DNA of 64,000 nucleotides from an uncultured Clostridia bacterium (GCA_944362705.1 CALVTO010000003.1:62001-126000), one strand, 5' to 3'; positions 8,915 to 18,045 are shown, counted from the first letter of the stretch. The notes: generated by a model not told the origin, from the sequence alone. Program-made: numbers and translations.

Positions 8915-8940
8915 AAAAAAAGACGCAATCTTGCGCCTTT
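8915..8940 (-). terminator. Terminator of the small membrane protein gene
   Basis: Minus-strand hairpin GGCGCAA/TTGCGTC (one wobble) followed by seven T. Confidence 0.7.
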
Positions 8941-8947
8941 TCTTTTA

Positions 8948-9166
8948 TTATGCAAAAATAGTTAGGTCGCGTTTTACAATCATAGTTACAATGTCTGCAA
9001 CCCAGAAAAATACAGTAAATGGCGGAATAAATTGCAAAATACCCGCAATGATATGACCTCTTAAAATACGTTCAATACCACCACAAATCCAGCTGGTTAC
9101 AGGAATAATGGCTAAAACCAAAGAAATAACCCAATCTAAACCAAAATACCCTTTACGTTTTGACAT
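8948..9166 (-). CDS. Small two-helix membrane protein
   Basis: A 72-residue protein with a basic N-terminus (MSKRKGYFGLDW) and two membrane segments (about 10-30 and 38-62) joined by a short loop containing GGIERILRG. The Gly-rich turn resembles small TM2/YqaE-like proteins, but the match is too loose for a family call. A purine-rich AAGGGGGA site precedes the start and a terminator follows, so it is a single-gene unit. Function unknown. Confidence 0.65.
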   Translation of the reverse strand: MSKRKGYFGLDWVISLVLAIIPVTSWICGGIERILRGHIIAGILQFIPPFTVFFWVADIVTMIVKRDLTIFA

Positions 9167-9282
9167 ACTGTTTCCCCCTTTTTTCTTTTAGTATACCGCA
9201 ATTGAAACAAAATTTAAAACAATTTTACGGCTTCTTTGGTAATATATGTCCTCTTTTTACACTTTATAACAAAAATTGCAAG

Positions 9283-9312
9283 AAAAAAAACCGCCAATAG
9301 GCGGAATTTTTT
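9283..9312 (-). terminator. Terminator of the rpsF-ssb-rpsR operon
   Basis: Minus-strand hairpin CCGCC-TATT-GGCGG followed by eight T, right after the rpsR stop. Confidence 0.85.
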
Positions 9313-9580
9313 AGTCGTTTTTATAAGGCAATAAAGCCATAACACGCGCTCTTTTGATTGCGTTTGTTAATTCTCTTTGGTGTTTTGCGCAAACGCCCGT
9401 TGTTCTTCTTGGAACAATTTTGCCTTTTTCTGTCATAAATCTGCGTAGTTTTACAACATCTTTATAATCAATTTCTTCTACTTTTTCGTTGCAAAATACA
9501 CAAACTTTTTTGTTTTGTTTTTTCACACGTTTAGGATTTTTATCATCGTAAACTGCAACGTTTTTATTTTGTTTGTTCAT
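9311..9580 (-). CDS. rpsR: 30S ribosomal protein S18
   Basis: An 89-residue ribosomal protein that binds 16S rRNA next to S6. It carries the S18 core [42 protein letters not shown] and a CVFC plus C/H set suggesting the zinc-binding (C+) form. The N-terminal 25 residues are a lysine/asparagine-rich extension. It is last in the conserved rpsF-ssb-rpsR order, 18 bases after ssb, with AGGAGAGA as ribosome site. Confidence 0.97.
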   Translation of the reverse strand: MNKQNKNVAVYDDKNPKRVKKQNKKVCVFCNEKVEEIDYKDVVKLRRFMTEKGKIVPRRTTGVCAKHQRELTNAIKRARVMALLPYKND

Positions 9581-9598
9581 TTTTCTCTCCTTCTCTTA

Positions 9599-10006
9599 TT
9601 AAAATGGAAGTTCTCCATCATCAATAGGTTGGAACGCAGAAACGGTTTCATTTTTTACGCCTTTTTCTTCCATGGTTTCACCATCGGTAGCGCGAGCACC
9701 AATAAATTCTACTTCGTCTGCCACAATTTCTGTAACATAACGTTTTGTTCCGTCTGCCGCATCGTAGTTACGTGTTTGAATAGACCCCGAAACAGCCGCC
9801 TTGCTACCTTTTTTTAAATATTTATGGCAATTTTCAGCTTGGCCACGCCAAACCGTAATTGGTAAAAAGTCTGCCGTACGTTCACCATCTTGATTTGAAA
9901 ACCTTCTTTGTACAGCCAAGGTAAATCTGCAAACAGAAATACCGCTGGTTGTGGTTGTTAATTCTGGATCTTTCGTTAAATTTCCAATTAAAAATACTTT
10001 GTTCAT
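9599..10006 (-). CDS. ssb: Single-stranded DNA-binding protein
   Basis: A 135-residue SSB. The OB-fold spans residues 1-108 (MNKVFLIGNLTKDPEL start, RRFSNQDGERTADFLPI core), followed by a short linker and the acidic tip DDGELPF that recruits replication and repair partners. It coats single-stranded DNA. It sits between rpsF and rpsR, 11 bases after rpsF, the usual bacterial order. Confidence 0.96.
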   Translation of the reverse strand: MNKVFLIGNLTKDPELTTTTSGISVCRFTLAVQRRFSNQDGERTADFLPITVWRGQAENCHKYLKKGSKAAVSGSIQTRNYDAADGTKRYVTEIVADEVEFIGARATDGETMEEKGVKNETVSAFQPIDDGELPF

Positions 10007-10017
10007 AGTTTCACTTC

Positions 10018-10302
10018 CTATTTATTTTTTGCTATGCACATATGACGAACCACACCATCAAGTATGTTCATTTGCGCGTTAAGCACGTTTGGAACATCTT
10101 CGCTTGCTTCAAAATTTACAAGAACATAGTAACCTTCGTTTTTGTAGTTAATAGGATAAGCAAATTTTTTCATACCCCATTTATCAAGCGTTAAAATGTT
10201 ACCGTTTTTAGATTCTATTATCTTTTTAACTTTATCAACTACAACTTCTTTAGCTTCGTCGGTTAAGTCTTTATCGATAATATATAACATTTCATACTTC
10301 AT
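10018..10302 (-). CDS. rpsF: 30S ribosomal protein S6
   Basis: A 94-residue ribosomal protein of the small-subunit platform, starting MKYEMLYIIDKDLTDEAKE, with the ferredoxin-like S6 fold and the conserved KWGMKKFAYPINYKNEGYY strand. The start at 10302 has a perfect AAAGGAGG site; an in-frame extension to 10338 would run through the leader. It is the first gene of the operon and is likely autoregulated by S6:S18 binding to the leader. Confidence 0.96.
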   Translation of the reverse strand: MKYEMLYIIDKDLTDEAKEVVVDKVKKIIESKNGNILTLDKWGMKKFAYPINYKNEGYYVLVNFEASEDVPNVLNAQMNILDGVVRHMCIAKNK

Positions 10303-10362
10303 AATTGTACCTCCTTTTGGACTAATTCGGCAATACACGACGTATATTGCAAGGAATTCGTG
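10303..10362 (-). promoter_or_regulatory. Candidate S6:S18 autoregulatory leader
   Basis: Between the promoter and the rpsF ribosome site, the minus strand reads an outer stem AATTC/GAATT, a CTT bulge, a hairpin closed by GCAATA/TATTGC, and a CCG immediately 3' of the hairpin. The S6:S18 leader motif has this shape with a conserved CCG. The match is by eye only. Confidence 0.5.
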
Positions 10363-10367
10363 CTTAT

Positions 10368-10396
10368 ACTATACCATACTCATTTTTTATTTGCAA
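10368..10396 (-). promoter_or_regulatory. Promoter of rpsF-ssb-rpsR
   Basis: Minus strand: -35 TTGCAA (10391-10396), 17-base spacer, -10 TATAGT (10368-10373). Confidence 0.7.
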
Positions 10397-10438
10397 GCAT
10401 TTCGCAAAAATTTCGATACGTATATCAACTCTTTTGCA

Positions 10439-10468
10439 TTGACTTTTTTAGAATATATATATTATAAT
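10439..10468 (+). promoter_or_regulatory. Promoter of the P-type ATPase gene
   Basis: Plus strand: -35 TTGACT (10439-10444), 18-base spacer, -10 TATAAT (10463-10468). A GTGAGGAA ribosome site follows before the ATG at 10524. Confidence 0.7.
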
Positions 10469-10523
10469 AAATTATAGTTTAGGTACATTGTAATATTATG
10501 ATAGAATTTTAAGTGAGGAAAAT

Positions 10524-13187
10524 ATGGCGAAAACAAAAACCAAAACCAAACAAATTACTCTTGCCGACGTGTTGCCTGAAAACACCACTTCTACGCAAGT
10601 GCATGTTGAAGAACAACCGACAAAAGAAATAGAAAATAAAGAAACCTCTTTTGTAAAACAGCCAGAACGTAAAGGCAACAAAAAAACAGAAAAATTTGCA
10701 ACCAGCAAACCAAAGAACAAAACAAATAATAAAGAAATTACGCAAAAAAAAGAAATTGCTTCTACTACAAAACCAGCAAAAAATGATGAAATAGAAGCAA
10801 ACAAAAAACGTAAAAATAACAAGCAGGAAGAAATGAAACCTTCTCGCGTACGCAGAATACGTGCTGATTATACACAAGGTTTAACCACCGAGCAAGCGGA
10901 AGACCGTAAAGCAAAAGGGCACTCGAACTACACCCCTAACACAAACGTTAAAACGTACAAAAGTATATTTTTCGAAAACATTGTAACGTTTTTTAATATC
11001 ATTTGCTTTATTATTGCCGTTTCCTTAATTTGTGTAGGAAAAATTAAAGAAACACTTTTTATGGTAATTATTTTAGCCAATGTAAGTATTGGTATTTTTC
11101 AAGAAATACGCGCAAAGAAAACCATAGAAAAACTTAGTTTATTAACCGCACCAACGGTAGATGTTATTCGCGATGGACACACTCGCCAAGTTTCTACCAG
11201 TGAAATTGTGTTAGACGATATTATTAAACTTACCGTAGGCAAACAATTACCAGCAGACTGCACCGTAATTGAAGGCTCGGTAGAAGTAAACGAAAGTTTG
11301 CTAACTGGCGAAAGCTTACCTATTAAAAAGAACGTAGGCGACACACTTCTTTCTGGCAGTTTTATTGTTAGCGGAGAATGTTATGCTCGCGTAGAAAAAG
11401 TTGCAAAAAACTGCTATATAGAACAACTTGCTAGCAAAGCAAAAAAATATAAACGACCTAAAAGCGAATTATTTATTTCTTTAAATAAAATTATTAAAGT
11501 TATTGGCTTTATTATTATTCCTATTGGCATTAGCATGTACGTAAAAAATTACGTAGCCACCAACCACAACATAACCGAAACCATTTCCATGACAGCTGGC
11601 TCTATTATTGGTATGATACCCGCAGGTATGTTTCTATTATGTTCTGTAACCCTTGCCGTTTCGGTAATTAAACTTGCGCGCAAACAAGCGCTTGTACAAG
11701 ATTTGTATTGCGTAGAAATGCTTGCCCGCGTGAATGTATTGTGTTTAGACAAAACCGGTACCATTACCGATGGAACCATGAAAGTATACAACTGTTTAGA
11801 AGTGAATAACACATCTGATTATACACTAAAACGTATTGTAGGTTCTATGCTTTCAGCTTTAAAAGACAATAACCAAACAAGCCAAGCGCTTATCAATTAT
11901 TTTGGTTATAGCAAAGAATTACACGCAAAAGAAATTTTACCGTTTTCTTCATCTCGTAAACTTTCGGCAGTTACATTTGAAGAAGGCGGAACATACATTT
12001 TAGGTGCTCCGGAATTTGTTATGCCACAAGGCATGGAACCTTCTCTAGCAAAAAAGATTGAGCAATATGCAAAAGATGGTTACCGCGTATTACTTCTTGC
12101 ACATTCCAAAGAAGAAATAACGGGCGAAAAAGTGCCTAAAAACAAAACAGCCGTTGCCGTACTTGTTTTAGAAGATAGAATACGTGATGACGCTGTTGAA
12201 ACCATTAAATGGTTTAAAGAAAACAATGTACAAGTAAAAATTATTTCAGGTGATAACCCTCTTACGGTTGCAGAAATTGCCAAACGTGTAGGCGTTGCCA
12301 ACACCGATAAGTTTATTAACTTAGAAGGGTTAAACGAAAAACAAGTCATTGCTGCAGCAAACACTTATACCGTTTTCGGTAGGGTGACACCAGAACAAAA
12401 AGCTATTTTAATTAAAGCGATTAAATCTGCAGGTAACACCGTTGCTATGACAGGTGATGGCGTAAACGACATTCTTGCCATGAAAGAAAGTGATTGCGCA
12501 ATTGCCATGGCATCAGGTAGCGAGGCTGTGCGTAGCGTGGCACATATGGTATTATTAAATTCTCAATTTAAAAGTATGCCAGATACCGTGCGCGAAGGGC
12601 GCAGAGTTATTAATAACGTTCAAAGCGCATCTTCTTTGTTCTTTATGAAAACTATTTTCAGTATTGTATTCTCTATTTTTATACTTGCAGTTCCTGGTCA
12701 AACATATCCATTTAATACCATGCGCTTGATGCTACTTGAATATTTTGTTATTGGTATTCCTTCCTTCTTCTTAGCGTTTAGAGCCAATGAAAAGCAAGTT
12801 AGCGGAAAATTTATTTTTAACCTTATTAAAAACGCTTTACCAGCGGGGTTAACTTTACTACTAAACGTTGGAGCCGTGTATGTATTCTGTTACGCAACAG
12901 GCACCACAGACACCGATATGATTGGGTCTATGGCAACACTCATTTTAACATATACCGGCTTAGCTATGTTGTTTAGATTATGTAAACCATATAACGTACT
13001 CACCACCATTTTGTTTACCGCTATGGCAGTTACCATTACCATGTGTGTGATATTTGCAAGCACGTTCTTTACACTTGTACCAATTGGTTTAACGAATGCA
13101 TTATTTATTATTATTTTAACCCTTATAGCGCCAACAATTATTGACCTTTTATACAAACTTATAGATACCATTAAAATGGAAAAATAA
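10524..13187 (+). CDS. Cation-transporting P-type ATPase with lysine-rich N-terminal tail
   Basis: An 887-residue P-type ATPase that pumps cations across the membrane by ATP hydrolysis. A lysine/asparagine-rich, low-complexity tail covers about residues 1-110. Then come the actuator loop with TGES near residue 261, the phosphorylation site DKTGT with Asp409, the hinge TGDGVND near 643, and about ten membrane helices. In helix 4 the usual PEGL of Ca/Mg pumps reads IPAGM, as in the CtpE/YfgQ-like group of HAD-IC ATPases. CtpE has been linked to Ca uptake, but the ion here is not decidable. It is monocistronic, with a promoter upstream and a shared terminator downstream. Confidence 0.88.
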   Translation: MAKTKTKTKQITLADVLPENTTSTQVHVEEQPTKEIENKETSFVKQPERKGNKKTEKFATSKPKNKTNNKEITQKKEIASTTKPAKNDEIEANKKRKNNKQEEMKPSRVRRIRADYTQGLTTEQAEDRKAKGHSNYTPNTNVKTYKSIFFENIVTFFNIICFIIAVSLICVGKIKETLFMVIILANVSIGIFQEIRAKKTIEKLSLLTAPTVDVIRDGHTRQVSTSEIVLDDIIKLTVGKQLPADCTVIEGSVEVNESLLTGESLPIKKNVGDTLLSGSFIVSGECYARVEKVAKNCYIEQLASKAKKYKRPKSELFISLNKIIKVIGFIIIPIGISMYVKNYVATNHNITETISMTAGSIIGMIPAGMFLLCSVTLAVSVIKLARKQALVQDLYCVEMLARVNVLCLDKTGTITDGTMKVYNCLEVNNTSDYTLKRIVGSMLSALKDNNQTSQALINYFGYSKELHAKEILPFSSSRKLSAVTFEEGGTYILGAPEFVMPQGMEPSLAKKIEQYAKDGYRVLLLAHSKEEITGEKVPKNKTAVAVLVLEDRIRDDAVETIKWFKENNVQVKIISGDNPLTVAEIAKRVGVANTDKFINLEGLNEKQVIAAANTYTVFGRVTPEQKAILIKAIKSAGNTVAMTGDGVNDILAMKESDCAIAMASGSEAVRSVAHMVLLNSQFKSMPDTVREGRRVINNVQSASSLFFMKTIFSIVFSIFILAVPGQTYPFNTMRLMLLEYFVIGIPSFFLAFRANEKQVSGKFIFNLIKNALPAGLTLLLNVGAVYVFCYATGTTDTDMIGSMATLILTYTGLAMLFRLCKPYNVLTTILFTAMAVTITMCVIFASTFFTLVPIGLTNALFIIILTLIAPTIIDLLYKLIDTIKMEK

Positions 13188-13190
13188 CTT

Positions 13191-13220
13191 AAAAAACACC
13201 ACAATTTGTGGTGTTTTTTT
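13191..13220. terminator. Bidirectional terminator between the P-type ATPase and gerA operon
   Basis: Stem AAAAAACACCACA/TGTGGTGTTTTTT with a short loop; it serves both convergent genes. Confidence 0.9.
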
Positions 13221-14472
13221 AATTGGTGGAACGAATCGTTACGTTAATTTTTACTTCTACGTTGTTCAAAAAATGTGTAAAGGAATTTTGCTTAATATAG
13301 GCTTCCCACTCTTTAGGGTGGTATGCGTAAAATTTATTTGCCATTTGAAAAATATCCGCATCGTACGCTTTGCCTTCTTCTAATGCTTTTTCAATACGCA
13401 TTTTAATTTCGTTTTGAATAACATTTGTTAAATTATTTGTAATATAACTTACAAAGCTTAAATAACTCTCTTGGAATACTTTTTCGGTAGAAATTTCCTT
13501 AACCAAAACTTTATCCATAGAAATATTCATTTCAAACACGGGCTTACCGTTAGAAAAATATGCTCTTGTGCTATATTTTTTCTCTCTTACAAATATAGAT
13601 ACATCGCCTGTTTCTCCATTTTCACCTTCTACATCTTGCAAATACAAAACGCCTTCATATGTTTTTTCATTGGCAAGCAATACCCCCATAATAGCATTCA
13701 CATCTTCTATTTTCCCCACAACCGTACCATTTTTAACAATACCAATAGGGTTAAAATACATAATTTCCTCATTTTTTTCATCGGCTTGCGATGACGTACC
13801 ACTACTTGCACCACCTTCTCCGCCACTGCTTTCGCCACCACCTGTTTGCCCAGAAGACGCACTATTTGTTTTATCTTCAAACATAATATAAGAAATTAAC
13901 GTGCTTTGTGACGGGTTAAAGTATTCGTTGTATACATCGCGAATGGGCGTAGCTATGCCGTTTAAAGCGCTTTGTTTATAAATAAATGCCTTTTGCAAAC
14001 CAAATGCAATATCTAATTCTAACTTTTCGGTTTTTTGAATGCTTTCCTTTGCTTCGCCATCACAAAGCAATAACATAACCGCGGAGTTTATGGTAATATC
14101 TCTATACAAATAATCTAGTTCTAATAGTAAGTTTTCTTGTGCAACGCTTTCACCTATCATAATAAAATTTAATTGAGAAAACCCCACAGTTTTACCTACT
14201 TTGTATCCAATTTTTTGCATGGCTGTGGCAAGGGTTGGACCTTCTGCTTCTACAAAGCCTACCTTCGCGCCTTCTCCGCCACCTACACTTCCCGCTTGCG
14301 GGCGAATAACTTGGGCAGTAACATAAAACGAATCTTCTTTTTTATCTATGGCCACGCCCGTAACAAGAATGCGCATGTTTAAAACAGCTTGCGTGGTTAA
14401 CGCCTGTGGGAATACGGCAACGGCGCAAATAACAATAAAAACCCATGTATGTTTACGTAAAAAAGCAATCAT
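13219..14472 (-). CDS. gerAC: Spore germination protein, Ger(x)C (GerAC) family
   Basis: A 417-residue C subunit of a GerA-type germinant receptor. The N-terminal hydrophobic segment (about 9-28) is followed by the GerAC core, including VLNMRILVTGVAIDKKED and ATAMQKIGYKVGKTVGFSQLNFIMIGE. GerAC proteins are normally lipoproteins with a lipobox cysteine; here the only early cysteine (in FIVICAVAVF) is inside the hydrophobic core, so a signal-anchor is more likely. A Gly/Ser-rich loop (about residues 215-240) interrupts the middle. It overlaps gerAB by four bases (ATGA), so the pair is translationally coupled. Confidence 0.85.
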   Translation of the reverse strand: MIAFLRKHTWVFIVICAVAVFPQALTTQAVLNMRILVTGVAIDKKEDSFYVTAQVIRPQAGSVGGGEGAKVGFVEAEGPTLATAMQKIGYKVGKTVGFSQLNFIMIGESVAQENLLLELDYLYRDITINSAVMLLLCDGEAKESIQKTEKLELDIAFGLQKAFIYKQSALNGIATPIRDVYNEYFNPSQSTLISYIMFEDKTNSASSGQTGGGESSGGEGGASSGTSSQADEKNEEIMYFNPIGIVKNGTVVGKIEDVNAIMGVLLANEKTYEGVLYLQDVEGENGETGDVSIFVREKKYSTRAYFSNGKPVFEMNISMDKVLVKEISTEKVFQESYLSFVSYITNNLTNVIQNEIKMRIEKALEEGKAYDADIFQMANKFYAYHPKEWEAYIKQNSFTHFLNNVEVKINVTIRSTN

Positions 14473-15572
14473 ATTTTTCTCCTTTGTTTTCGCACGTTAT
14501 AGTAAATAGCCATGCATATAAGTATAGGCACAACATATACCGTAAATAGCACAATGTACTTTAACCATGTAGATACCATAATAAAAAAGTTTTCTATTTT
14601 GTTAAATACAAAAATATCTAATGCCCACACCCCTAGCACCAATATATATGTTACTAAAAAACCATATTTAGAAGCTTGTAATCCTAAACAATTACGCATA
14701 CACTCGACCGCAAAATACATGTAGCACGCGGCGGCTAATACTGTAGAAAAGGTACTCAATAGCACCAAAAACCAATCCATTCGGCCAATATCTAAACCAA
14801 GTAAAGAAAATTGCGTTATGCTTGATAAGGCATGAATTTGAAGTCCCGCGACATTTTGATACAAACTATAAAACACAACATACATAAAACTAAATAATAA
14901 GCCCATGCATAACGTGAGTAAAACAAGTGGCTTTTTTAAATTGCGGTCTTCTTTTTTTATTTTCCCTGCCATAGCAATTAAAAGCAAGTATTCCGAAAAC
15001 CACAAAGCCGTTTCTTTAACGCTTGTAGATAAAAAAGATGCGTTTTGATAAAAAAACGGTAAAATATTTTCAAACTCTGTGGTAAATGCGCCAAGCGCCA
15101 GAGCGCCTATAAACCCCAACATAATGAATCGATAAAATATTTCATTGGTGCGAGCAATGGTAGATAATCCTTTTTGCACCATAAAAATAACCACTAAACC
15201 TAAAAGCAAACTAAAAAATTCCCACGAAAGCCTATCAAATAGTACATTGCCAAAAAACTCGTGCGATGCTTTAAACGATAAATTACATTTAAAAAAGAAA
15301 AATATAGTGAGAAGCAGCATAATTCCTTTAGCTATAACTGTGCCTAAACTTTCTTTTAAAGCCTCGTACAACGATGTATCTTGGCACCATTTCACTATAT
15401 TGCATGCAAGCATAACAAACACCATATCCATCAGCATAAATAGTAAAAACACCAACCAACCATCTTGCTTGGCAAAATAAGATATGTAGGAAGGGAGTCG
15501 CTGTATTTTTGTAGACAACATGCAAATAAGCAAAAATACAACGACTTGTTTTTTACTAAGTAAATTATTCAT
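14469..15572 (-). CDS. gerAB: Spore germination permease, GerAB family
   Basis: A 367-residue integral membrane protein with about ten transmembrane segments, of the GerAB/ArcD/ProY amino-acid-transporter-like family. The start MNNLLSKKQVVVFLLI and the first loop TKIQRLPSYISYFAKQDGWL follow the family pattern. GerAB proteins bind the germinant within the inner membrane of the spore. It overlaps gerAA by eight bases upstream and gerAC by four downstream, the standard A-B-C order. Confidence 0.88.
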   Translation of the reverse strand: MNNLLSKKQVVVFLLICMLSTKIQRLPSYISYFAKQDGWLVFLLFMLMDMVFVMLACNIVKWCQDTSLYEALKESLGTVIAKGIMLLLTIFFFFKCNLSFKASHEFFGNVLFDRLSWEFFSLLLGLVVIFMVQKGLSTIARTNEIFYRFIMLGFIGALALGAFTTEFENILPFFYQNASFLSTSVKETALWFSEYLLLIAMAGKIKKEDRNLKKPLVLLTLCMGLLFSFMYVVFYSLYQNVAGLQIHALSSITQFSLLGLDIGRMDWFLVLLSTFSTVLAAACYMYFAVECMRNCLGLQASKYGFLVTYILVLGVWALDIFVFNKIENFFIMVSTWLKYIVLFTVYVVPILICMAIYYNVRKQRRKI

Positions 15573-16998
15573 GTTTCATCCTTACTTTATTTTTATTAGG
15601 AATACTCTGCGGACGCGTAGTCATATTTTGTAAATTAACTTTAATAATGGCGTCTTTTTTATCTGTTTCAATGCTTGGCGCGTATGGAGCTAAATAAGGC
15701 GTGCCAAAGCTATCCATAGACGCTAAATACGCCACAATAAAAATACCGCCAACCATAATGCCGTAAAACCCTATAACGCCACCTATAACGGTAAATAAAG
15801 TACGCAATACACTACTAGGCCCTATTTGATTTGGTACAGTATAAAGTGTAATACCACTAATAGCTACAATCATAACCGCCGGCGGAGAAATAATACCTGC
15901 CTGCACAGCGGTATCGCCCAAAACCAAAGCCCCAATAATGCTAAGCGCCATACCTAAATGCTTAGGCATACGCAAGCTTGCTTCACTTAAAATTTCAAAT
16001 AAAAATAAAACAAATAAAATTTCTAAAAGTGGCGGAAAGCTAAGACCTTCTATACTACTGAGTAATGAGATTAAAAAATTGATAGGTAAAATTCTGTAAT
16101 GGTAACTCTGCACCGCTACATAAAGCCCTGGCAACAAAATGGCCAATATAATACCCACCAAACGTATAATACGAATCATGCTAGCACGCACAGGGTGCAT
16201 ATAATAATCGTCGGCACTTTGTAAATCTTCCAATAAAAAATAAGGTACGGTAATAACAAGTGGTGAGCCATCTACTAAAATGCCTACACGACCCTCTAGA
16301 ACACGTGCCGTAAGTACATCGGGTTTTTCTGTATCGCCCGTACGCTGAAACACTTGCCCGCCATTTTTACTTAAAAGTGCTTGAATGTAAAACGAATCTA
16401 AAACCCCATCAATATCCACTTTGTTTAATTGTTCTTCCACATGTGTAACTACATGTTCACTGGCCACATTTTTTAAATAAATCAATACAATGGTTGTTTT
16501 CGTTTCGCGACCCAGTTGCAGTTGTTTTGTTACCAAATTTTCCGTTTTTAAGCGTCTACGAATCATGGCAATATTGGTGCCAATGTCTTCAATAAAGCCT
16601 TCTCGAGGGCCTTTTAATACTGACGCTGTGGGTGGCTCGGTTATGGAACGTTTATCAAATTTGGGAGCAACTAAACTTAAAAATGTGTCTTCTCCTTCCA
16701 CAACTAAAACAGCCGAACCTTTGGTTATCTCTTCTACCGCTTCTGCTTTTGTTTGTAAAATTTTCGTCGTAGAATTGTTTAAAATAGCACTTTGCAATGC
16801 AGAAATGGTTACTTTATGCCCTACAAACGTATGGTGCAAAGGCATGAGTACGTTATCATTTAACTTTTCAATATCTACCAGCGTATAAAAATAAAACAAT
16901 TGCGCTTTTTGTTTGCCAAAAGAAACAGGCATGGCAATGAAATCATAACATTGCTCAAATTTTTTTGTAAAATATGAAAAAATATTTGTTTTTGGCAT
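15565..16998 (-). CDS. gerAA: Spore germination protein, GerAA family
   Basis: A 477-residue A subunit of the receptor. A cytoplasmic N-terminal half (about 1-240) has the GerAA hallmarks RRRLKTENLVTKQLQLG and EGRVGILVDGSPLVITVPYFL. It is followed by a membrane domain with about five helices. Two starts are possible: ATG at 16998 (MPKTNIF) or an upstream TTG at 17034. Neither has a good ribosome site; 16998 is chosen because the TTG lies inside the terminator T-run. A possible promoter overlaps that terminator. Expression is expected in the forespore. Confidence 0.87.
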   Translation of the reverse strand: MPKTNIFSYFTKKFEQCYDFIAMPVSFGKQKAQLFYFYTLVDIEKLNDNVLMPLHHTFVGHKVTISALQSAILNNSTTKILQTKAEAVEEITKGSAVLVVEGEDTFLSLVAPKFDKRSITEPPTASVLKGPREGFIEDIGTNIAMIRRRLKTENLVTKQLQLGRETKTTIVLIYLKNVASEHVVTHVEEQLNKVDIDGVLDSFYIQALLSKNGGQVFQRTGDTEKPDVLTARVLEGRVGILVDGSPLVITVPYFLLEDLQSADDYYMHPVRASMIRIIRLVGIILAILLPGLYVAVQSYHYRILPINFLISLLSSIEGLSFPPLLEILFVLFLFEILSEASLRMPKHLGMALSIIGALVLGDTAVQAGIISPPAVMIVAISGITLYTVPNQIGPSSVLRTLFTVIGGVIGFYGIMVGGIFIVAYLASMDSFGTPYLAPYAPSIETDKKDAIIKVNLQNMTTRPQSIPNKNKVRMKHE

Positions 16999-17023
16999 AT
17001 TACAACTATTGCCCAACGCACAA

Positions 17024-17051
17024 ATTTTAAACAAAAAAAAGAAATAGGCAA
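17024..17051 (-). promoter_or_regulatory. Possible gerA operon promoter embedded in the upstream terminator
   Basis: Minus strand TTGCCT (17046-17051), 16-base spacer, TAAAAT (17024-17029). It overlaps the hairpin and T-run of the upstream terminator. Speculative; a forespore sigma factor with a different consensus may be used instead. Confidence 0.3.
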
Positions 17052-17060
17052 TCTATTTCC
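17033..17060 (-). terminator. Terminator of the RmlB-like gene
   Basis: Minus-strand hairpin GAAATAG/CTATTTC followed by eight T. It begins inside the stop region of the dehydratase gene and separates it from gerAA. Confidence 0.8.
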
Positions 17061-17982
17061 TTTCTTTAAACCAATTCCATGTTTGTTGTAAGCCTTGTGA
17101 AAACGTTGTTTGGGGTTTCCAACCAAGCGCTTGTATTCTTTTAGCACAAACTGCGTATCGCGCATCGTTTTGCTTCCAGTCTTCCACATAGGCTACAGCA
17201 TAAGGCTTTTGTGCTACGCTTGCCAACATATGCAATACATCTTGCACACTATAAAAATCTTCCGTACCTATGTTGTATATACCGTATATTTTATGTTTTA
17301 ACAAGCACATAAACGCTTGTATAGCGTCGTCAATATACACCCATTGCCTTATGGCGGTACCTTTGCCTATAATCATTTGTGGCAGACCCAACAATAATCG
17401 TTTTATATTTCCGGCAATAAGTTTTTCGGCATGTTGCCTTGGACCATACGTATTACAGCAACGTGTAATAAAAACACTATATCCTTTACGCAACAATTTT
17501 TGTACTCGTTTTTCTGCTTTAGCCTTGGTTTTTGCGTACGGGTTACGCGGGTGTAGTTTTGTATTTTCTTGTGCTGTGCCTTTTAAAATTTCGCCATATA
17601 CTTCATCGGTAGAAGCATGCAACAACTTACAAGCAGGATTCACATGCGCCACAATATGTTTATATAACGTTATGATATTTTGTGTACCTTTTACATTTGT
17701 TTTGTAAAATACATGTTTGTTTTTAAAACTTCTTCCCACCGCACTTTCTGCTGCGAAATGTGCAACACAATCAAACGGAATTCTCTCTAATTGCTGTCTT
17801 ACCTTTTTATTACAAATATCCTCTTTTATAAGCGTACAATTTTCTGACAATTTACGCATGGTGGCTGCATAGGTCATTTTATCCCAAATGTATATGCGCG
17901 CACGCGGAAAATGTTGTAAACACGCGTCTACAAAATGACTTCCTATAAACCCCATACCGCCAGTAATTAGAATATAATCCAT
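17053..17982 (-). CDS. RmlB-like dTDP-glucose 4,6-dehydratase / SDR epimerase
   Basis: A 309-residue extended short-chain dehydrogenase. The NAD-binding motif is GGMGFIGSH at residues 8-16, and DKMTYAA matches the nucleotide-sugar dehydratase pattern. Catalytic Asp-Glu are in STDEVYG and the Tyr-Lys pair is in YAKTK. Dehydratases of this group make 4-keto-6-deoxy sugars for surface glycans. It is somewhat short for RmlB (about 330-350), so related UDP-sugar epimerases remain possible. It could feed the polysaccharide operon at 26.7-37.9 kb, though it stands apart from it. A cluster of tRNA genes lies upstream. Confidence 0.8.
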   Translation of the reverse strand: MDYILITGGMGFIGSHFVDACLQHFPRARIYIWDKMTYAATMRKLSENCTLIKEDICNKKVRQQLERIPFDCVAHFAAESAVGRSFKNKHVFYKTNVKGTQNIITLYKHIVAHVNPACKLLHASTDEVYGEILKGTAQENTKLHPRNPYAKTKAKAEKRVQKLLRKGYSVFITRCCNTYGPRQHAEKLIAGNIKRLLLGLPQMIIGKGTAIRQWVYIDDAIQAFMCLLKHKIYGIYNIGTEDFYSVQDVLHMLASVAQKPYAVAYVEDWKQNDARYAVCAKRIQALGWKPQTTFSQGLQQTWNWFKERK

Positions 17983-18045
17983 TTTTTCTTTGATTATGAA
18001 TACCCTACCAATTTTTTAAAAATTAAGCAAGCATTTATATACAAA

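Noticed and set aside
10496..10877. Two Phe/Cys-rich minus-strand reading frames opposite the start of the P-type ATPase
   Set aside because: They are the antisense of its lysine/asparagine-rich N-terminal tail and have no ribosome sites.
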